Assembly (NCBI GenBank): GCA_003550305.1
Contig: QKYT01000918.1
Coordinates: forward strand, 20,080-31,901
Direction: 5' to 3'
Source: Glomus cerebriforme
Lineage: Eukaryota > Glomeromycota > Glomeromycetes > Glomerales > Glomeraceae
Length of the DNA stretch: 11,822 nt
Numbering within the stretch: position 1 is the stretch's first letter; every line of letters begins with the position of its first letter. Of the stretch, positions 7,783-11,822 are shown piece by piece. The translations under genes were made by a program, and so were the position numbers. The notes below the pieces were generated by a model. The model did not search any database. It was not told where the DNA came from and was given only the letters and a program-made list of their open reading frames with translations.

Positions 7783-9011
7783 ATGCCTAAACTTAGGTTT
7801 CTTCAGAATTTGGTTTCGTCAGAAAAGCTTCAATTACCGAAGGAACCGTTAGACGAAAGCAGGTGAGGTAGGCATTGCACTAGTTTGTATTGAAGTTCGC
7901 CCAGTGTTAACTCGTGTGAATTACAGTCTTCCTTTTCCGATTGCCTCAAACATATCCCTGCAACAATACAATTCTTTCGTTGAAAGCAAAGAGATAAGCG
8001 GATACAAGCTTGATTATAAAAAGGGCACCGTATATATAGTTGAAATGGCTACGTCTGAACATGGAGCAGCTGTTGAGATTATTGGAGACGCCTTCCGTGA
8101 ACTATGTCCTCGTGCCACTTATGGCAGTCGAAATAATGCTCCAATACAACTTCTTGGTCAGCCACGTAAGGGAATTTCTTCCCAGTTCTCACTTCTTATC
8201 GTGTTCTAATATTTATCATATCCTTTCCAAAGTCCATGACGCGCCAGATGGAACTCGCAGAGCACCGGATCTTGCCGTTTATCCACATCATAATTACATT
8301 CCAGATCCTCCCGTCCCGCACCCTGGTCCACCGCCCAGCGACAGAAGGGTACTTTTGATTTGTCATGTATTTTTCGTGATACTCTAAATACTAATACTTA
8401 TGTGGTTGATAATATAGGGAAACCCTTATGCGAGGGTAATGCTTGAAGTAGCTGTTACTCAAAGTTTCTCTGACTTGAAGGACAAGTGTAGGCTTTGGAA
8501 ACGACAATCGTATGTACGATCTGTACTAGGTATAAAACTCTACGATGTATTGGCTACACGCGATGCAGCAGAACGTAGAGAGCGGCATATGAAGGTATGT
8601 CTCATTGTCTAATAATTCTAATTATTATATTACTTTATATTAAATTGTTAGATATTAGGCCACACTTTGGCGACAAGGAGTCGCAAAGCAGAAGGTAAAG
8701 TTGAATATTGAGGAAGAAAGTTCCCTACTCTTTACCTTGTGATGCTCAAAGTCCGGTTCTTTATATGATAGTGGCATTTTGGGACTGTAAACAAAGACGG
8801 TTCTCCTATTGGCGCAAATGGCTGTAATGCCGCGAACAACCCAAACTACCTCATTAATATCCCCGTTGCCGACATATTTTATGATCCAGCAATTCAGGCA
8901 ATTGGATATATAGGACCTTTAGCTCTTCCTCTTACAGCATTGTATCATGCTAATGTTACAATTGATCTTTATGAAGTTCAGCAGGCGGTTTTAATGAAAC
9001 AGGAAAAATAA
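7783..9011 (+). CDS. Uma2-like PD-(D/E)XK nuclease-fold protein, five exons, apparent frameshift near the start
   Basis: Exons are 7783-8165, 8233-8348, 8418-8594, 8659-8694 and 8772-9011, about 316 residues. The four introns (67, 69, 64 and 77 nt) have GTAAGG, GTACTT, GTATGT and GTAAAG donors and AG acceptors; all junctions keep the frame. The start ATG has A at -3. Family hallmarks (numbered assuming one base is skipped at 7864) are MATSEHGAAVEII (88-100, the helix before the core), APDLAVYP (138-145, Asp140), MLEVAVTQS (174-182, Glu176) and a basic stretch with Lys187/Lys189 before YVRSVLGIKLYD, as in the Uma2 family where the classic ExK lysine is not next to Glu. A Pro-rich segment (PDPPVPHPGPPP) links PD and Glu. 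Uma2 proteins are mostly bacterial (often cyanobacterial); a spliced copy here suggests ancient gene transfer followed by intron gain. The frame breaks at 7864-7866 (TGA), so the gene is a recent pseudogene, carries an assembly error, or needs +1 frameshifting. The substrate is unknown. Confidence 0.75.
7859..7868 (+). other. +1 frameshift site AGG TGA G in exon 1
   Basis: From ATG 7783 the frame runs 27 codons (ending EPLDESR) to TGA at 7864-7866. Skipping one base gives AGG then GAG GTA GGC, and the frame stays open (EVGIALVCIEVRPVL) into the conserved core. No intron rescues it: every nearby AG (7883, 7895, 7904) leaves the wrong phase with the donor-like GTGAGG at 7863. The core frame has no ATG of its own before 8045. 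A one-base insertion, by mutation or assembly error, is the simplest explanation. Confidence 0.65.
8166..8232 (+). other. intron 1 of the Uma2-like gene
   Basis: GTAAGG donor, TTCTAAT branch-point-like word near 8203-8210 and a TTCCAAAG acceptor. It is a phase-1 intron, and joining C to TC restores Leu between GQP and HDAPDG. Confidence 0.75.
8349..8417 (+). other. intron 2 of the Uma2-like gene
   Basis: GTACTT donor, exact TACTAAT at 8389-8395 and an AATATAG acceptor. It is a phase-0 intron between PSDRR and GNPYARV. Its branch point is the same word repeated throughout array 1. Confidence 0.8.
8595..8658 (+). other. intron 3 of the Uma2-like gene
   Basis: GTATGT donor, several CTAAT words and an ATTAG acceptor at 8658. 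It is a phase-0 intron between ERHMK and ATLWRQG. Confidence 0.75.
8695..8771 (+). other. intron 4 of the Uma2-like gene
   Basis: GTAAAG donor directly after the 12-codon exon, GATAG acceptor at 8771. It is a phase-0 intron between GVAKQK and WHFGTVNK. It must be removed, since the unspliced frame meets a stop after TGA at 8740. No clear CTAAT branch point is seen. Confidence 0.7.
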
Positions 9012-9111
9012 AATCAGAAGACAATACCCACTTTTAAAATTTCACCCAAATATATATAAAAAAAAAAAGTAAATTAGTATAACTAATATTATATAGATAT
9101 CTGTGTAATGT

Positions 9112-9129
9112 AATAAATTCTGCAATAAA
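9112..9129 (+). terminator. poly(A) signals of the Uma2-like gene
   Basis: Two AATAAA hexamers, at 9112-9117 and 9124-9129, lie about 100 bp after the TAA stop at 9009-9011. They are preceded by a TATATA-rich stretch, the usual form of fungal 3' ends. Confidence 0.5.
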
Positions 9130-9400
9130 GTGAATTCATTTACATATGAAAAAATTGGCACATAAACAATGATTTTCTTTTTTTTGATGAATTGTGAAAC
9201 TTTACTAATTTTTCAATAAAAAAGTGAAGTTAGCAATAAAATGTATGATGCTATCAGAGGTTGGAGTATGTGGATCTTAGCCATTTAATGCAAATCTTCA
9301 AAAAAAATTAAAGTTTCTAGATAGTTATATAATAATATGTTTGGATTATCACTGATCAAAAAAGCAGTTTTATTTCAACAAGTAGTTCACACAAGTACAC
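9130..9400. other. short intergenic spacer, nothing recognised
   Basis: A/T-rich sequence between the 3' end of the Uma2-like gene and the satellite block. No reading frame, RNA gene or structured repeat is evident. Confidence 0.5.
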
Positions 9401-9404
9401 TGGT

Positions 9405-9495
9405 TAAAATCGATGTTATCGGATACATATCGGGTATCTGATATGTACCTGATATATATATAATATGTGTCCAATATGCACATATATCGGTAGAG
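9405..9495. repeat. degenerate quasi-palindromic ATCGGATAC / TATCGGGTATC repeat
   Basis: Words such as GTTATCGG, ATATCGGGTATC, GATATGTACC and ATATATCGG recur in both orientations, as in a decayed short satellite with self-complementary units. It leads directly into the pentamer tract, and both may belong to one satellite-type insertion. Confidence 0.5.
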
Positions 9496-9506
9496 CTTCT
9501 AACTAG

Positions 9507-9730
9507 TCAAGTCAAGTTGAGTTATATTACAAATGAGTTGAGTTAAGTTGAGTCAAGTCAAATTTGAATTGAATTTTATTTGATCAAGTCAAGTCAAATC
9601 AAGTTAAATCAGTAAAAATTAAACTCAAGTTAAATCAAGTTAAATTGAATCTAAGTTCAAGTTGAGTCGAGTCAAGTTGAATCAAATTAAATCAACCTTA
9701 AATTCAAATTAAATTAATTAAATTAATTGA
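9507..9730. repeat. degenerate pentamer satellite (AAGTY/GAGTY)n
   Basis: TCAAG, TTGAG, GTTAA and GTCAA words follow each other at 5-bp spacing over about 220 bp. Clean stretches (TCAAGTCAAG, GAGTTGAGTT) alternate with variants. The right part loses G and C progressively and ends as AATTAAATT. Most variants are G to A or C to T, so the array decays towards A/T. Confidence 0.75.
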
Positions 9731-9784
9731 ATTAATTTAAATTTCTATATACTATATATTTTTTTAAATATATTATTCATTTAT

Positions 9785-9922
9785 TATTTATTTTATATAA
9801 AAAAAATTAATAAATAAAAAAAAATTAAATAAAAAAAAATCATTAAAAAAAAAAAAATTATTAAAAAAAAAAAATAAAAAAAAAAAAAATTATTAAAAAA
9901 AAAATCAAATAAAAAAAATTAA
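9785..9922. repeat. poly-A / ATTA low-complexity tract
   Basis: Runs of 7-14 A's are separated by TTAAAT, TCATT and TTATT spacers at a period of about 14-22 bp. This is a low-complexity tract likely to vary in length, and the assembly may not reproduce it exactly. Confidence 0.8.
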
Positions 9923-9930
9923 GTTCAGTT

Positions 9931-10540
9931 TAATGATTATCTGATAATCTGATAATCTTTAATCATAATATTTTTATTAAAAGTAATGATTTTAAAATTT
10001 TTTTAAAGTTGCAATTCTGGAATGGTACTTATTCAGTAATAAGTACTTTTTTTTTTTGGTTATCTCATTAGAATCCCAAAATATATATAAAAGGATAAGG
10101 TGATTTTGGAGATTTTTACTAATAGTTATACACAAAGGTATGCAATTTTTTTAAGAAAATTAAATTTTAATTTTAGAAAAAATTTTTTTATGAAGTTTTT
10201 AATAAAATATTTTAAATAAAAATATAAGAACTATAGGTTTTTTAATAAATTAATTGAATTTTTATAAATTCTAATAATTGTGATTTTTTTAAATAAATTT
10301 TTTTTTATATTTTTTATATTATATACTGTATATGATTAGCAAAAAATTATGCAAATTAAAATCCTTTTGCTTAAAAAAATCCATTAAAAATACATATTAA
10401 AATAACCTAACTTTGACTAAAAAATTCTTATTTTATATGTAAATCCAAACCTCACTTCATAAAATTTCTCTATAATAGCGACGCAATAATGCATCCTACT
10501 TCTATATATATATTTTAGGATTCTATCTCATTATATATTT
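9931..10540. other. A/T-rich stretch with small inverted repeats, no gene
   Basis: GATAATCT repeats around 9935-9960 and a perfect hairpin at 10025-10046 are the only ordered elements. No coding or RNA feature can be supported. The G/C-containing words near 10479-10500 (GCGACGCAATAATGCATCC) precede the second intron/exon-like array. Confidence 0.5.
10025..10046. repeat. hairpin GTACTTATT-CAGT-AATAAGTAC
   Basis: Two perfect 9-bp arms enclose a 4-nt loop, followed by a run of T's from 10047. Arm plus T-run resembles an RNA polymerase III or intrinsic-type stop, but no transcript ending here is recognised. Confidence 0.55.
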
Positions 10541-11400
10541 ACTTCAATTCTATTTCTTTTTGTAGGTTTTCTTAAATAGTTCATCCTTCAAACTTTAGAA
10601 TGGCAATATCAGTTGCAGATTCTATAAAATTTGGTATGTTAAGATTATTTTTTTATTTTTTTTTTTTGTTTTATTTCATTATATACTTATTTTGATTCTA
10701 TTTCTTTTGTAGATTCTTTTGAATAGTTCATTCTTCAAACTTTGAAATAGCAATGTCGGTCAGTAGACTTCTACAAAATTGGTATGTTATTTTAATATTT
10801 TTTTTCATTTTTATTTATATTAATTTATTTTTACTTATTCTTATCTTTTTTTTTTTCTTTTTNTAGATTTTCTGAAGCCTAGATTAGTTTGTTCTTTATC
10901 TTTGAAATGGCAATGTAGGTTAGTAGGATTTTATAGAATTTGGTATATTAGTTTGAATTTTTATTTATTTTTATTTATTTTTACTTATTTTTACTTTTTT
11001 TTCTTTTTGTAAGTTTTTTTAAATAGTTCATTTTTCAAACTTTAGAACAGCAATATCAGTATATTAATAATGTTAGCTTTTCTTGTTAATTTTATTTTAT
11101 TTGCTTTTACTTATTTTCTTATTTTTTTTTTTTATAGATCCTCTAGATTTTTAGGTTTAGTAAGTAATATTAGGGTGGTTTGTTTTTCTACAAAAAAAAC
11201 TAAATTTCATTTTTTTTTGTAGATTCTTTTGGATTTTTTAGTTTCAGTTCATTTCTTCTAACTTTGGAACAAAAATTTTGGCAAACTTCTTCAAAATTCG
11301 GTATGTTGAAAAGTTTTGTTTTTGTTTTTCTTTTTATTTTATTTTTAATTATTTCTTTCTTTTTCTTTTTGTAAGTTTGGATTTTTGGGTTGAAAAGTTA
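10540..11400 (+). repeat. tandem array of intron/micro-exon-like units (array 2)
   Basis: Six to seven units repeat at about 147-154 bp, with shorter ones (124 and 85 bp) near the end. Each has a TTACTTAT or similar word (matching the CTNAY branch-point pattern), a T-rich tract, a CTTTTTGTAG-type acceptor, an exon-like segment and a GTATGT/GTATAT donor. Exon-like segments are 10566-10633 (68 bp), 10713-10781 (69), 10867-10942 (76), a truncated one from about 11014, 11138-11159 and 11223-11300 (78). Implied introns are 63-85 nt. The shared segment theme is TTCTTTTGAATAGTTCATTC, then CAAACTTTGAAAT, GCAATGTC and ACAAAATTG before the donor. The segment 10566-10633 has stops in all three sense frames, so protein coding is unlikely. 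The layout is the same as array 1, on the same strand, with different unit length and sequence. Confidence 0.65.
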
Positions 11401-11540
11401 TAGAATTTTATTTGGATATGTAATATGAAGAAAGTGGTGAAGTGTGTTTTTTTATTATAATTAACTAATTCTTTTTTCTTTTTCTTTTTCCTTTTGGTCT
11501 TATATACTATATATTTATATCTGTATATTTATATATAAAG

Positions 11541-11720
11541 GTCGATGAGTCTAATTCAGCTAAACAGCATCAACAGAATCTTGTTGATAATCTGCATATA
11601 GCAATTGGTCATAATTTACTTTTACAACTAGGGCTCCGATCGGTAATGGTAATTACTGAACTGAACCGATCGGTTTCAGTATCAGATCGGTATCAGTTTT
11701 GTGATTTACTGAACCGAATC
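11541..11720 (+). other. small open stretch of unknown nature
   Basis: From 11541 the frame reads VDESNSAKQHQQNLVDNLH and stays open into the satellite, to TAA at 11727. Codon composition up to about 11625 (Gln, His, Asp, Ser) is less A/T-driven than in random frames, and AAAG|GTCGAT could be an exon edge. No ATG or matching splice partner is seen. It may be a remnant exon cut off by the satellite. Confidence 0.2.
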
Positions 11721-11822
11721 CTTCAGTAAATATACCAATCGGTTTCAATAATTTCGGTATCAGTATCAGTTTTGTGATTTATCGAACTGATTTACCGAAT
11801 ACTGTATATATATATAGATCAG
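11630..11822. repeat. degenerate satellite of GATCGGTTTCAGTATC type, cut by the window end
   Basis: Words CCGATCGG, CGGTTTCAGTATCAG and GGTATCAGTTTTGTGATTTA recur. A longer unit, GTATCAGTTTTGTGATTTA followed by a GAAC..GA word, appears at 11690-11717 and again at 11763-11790, about 73 bp apart. It begins sharply after CTAGGGCTCCGATCGG and may continue beyond the window. Confidence 0.7.

Noticed and set aside
8040..8387. 115-codon plus-strand frame overlapping the Uma2-like gene
   Set aside because: It starts in another frame of exon 1, runs through intron 1 and only then shares the frame of exon 2. The spliced model keeps the conserved motifs and all splice sites, so this is a shadow.
10025..10060. 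Intrinsic terminator (hairpin plus T run)
   Set aside because: The arms are A/T-rich and thus weak, the organism appears eukaryotic, and no transcript is recognised that would end here.

Overview
The window looks like nuclear DNA of a very A+T-rich fungus, most likely an arbuscular mycorrhizal fungus (Glomeromycotina, Rhizophagus- or Diversispora-like). The evidence is an intergenic background that is almost all A and T by eye, short spliceosomal introns of 64-77 nt with CTAAT/TACTAAT branch-point motifs, an intron-containing gene for an Uma2-like PD-(D/E)XK protein of a kind I associate with these fungi, and many decayed repeats. No organism search could be run, so this is inference. Isolated N positions (1749, 3702, 3708, 3713, 3728, 3731, 10863) point to an imperfectly resolved assembly.

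Layout. 1-1120 is A/T-rich DNA with a possible degenerate inverted repeat. 1126-1320 is a cluster of palindromes and hairpins. 1361-2940 is a tandem array of about 13 degenerate units, each laid out like an intron plus a micro-exon (pyrimidine tract, AG acceptor, a segment mostly 33-66 bp long, GT donor, TACTAAT branch point). 3072-5614 is a base-compositionally distinct insertion. It ends in AATAAA and an A10 tail and is flanked by a perfect 17-nt direct repeat, as expected for a non-LTR (poly-A) retrotransposition product. Inside it, on the minus strand, lies a broken gene with a probable FY-rich (FYR) domain. 5632-7540 is A/T-rich intergenic DNA with one perfect 16-bp palindrome.

7540-9130 is the only convincing protein gene: a TATA/CCAAT promoter, then five exons (7783-8165, 8233-8348, 8418-8594, 8659-8694, 8772-9011) for an Uma2-like protein of about 316 residues, followed by AATAAA signals. 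Every splice junction preserves the frame. The one defect is an apparent +1 frameshift with an in-frame TGA near position 7864. 9400-9730 holds degenerate simple-sequence satellite (a quasi-palindromic part and an AAGTY pentamer part), followed by a poly-A/ATTA tract to 9920. 10540-11400 is a second, independent intron/exon-like tandem array (period about 150 bp). The window ends in another degenerate satellite (11630-11822).

The most unusual content is the two arrays of splice-signal-bearing micro-exon units on the same strand. Their spacer lengths (63-85 nt) match the real introns of the Uma2-like gene, yet the two micro-exons I translated have stops in all three sense frames. They could be exons of heavily spliced non-coding transcripts, or tandem duplications of an intron-exon module that are now decaying.
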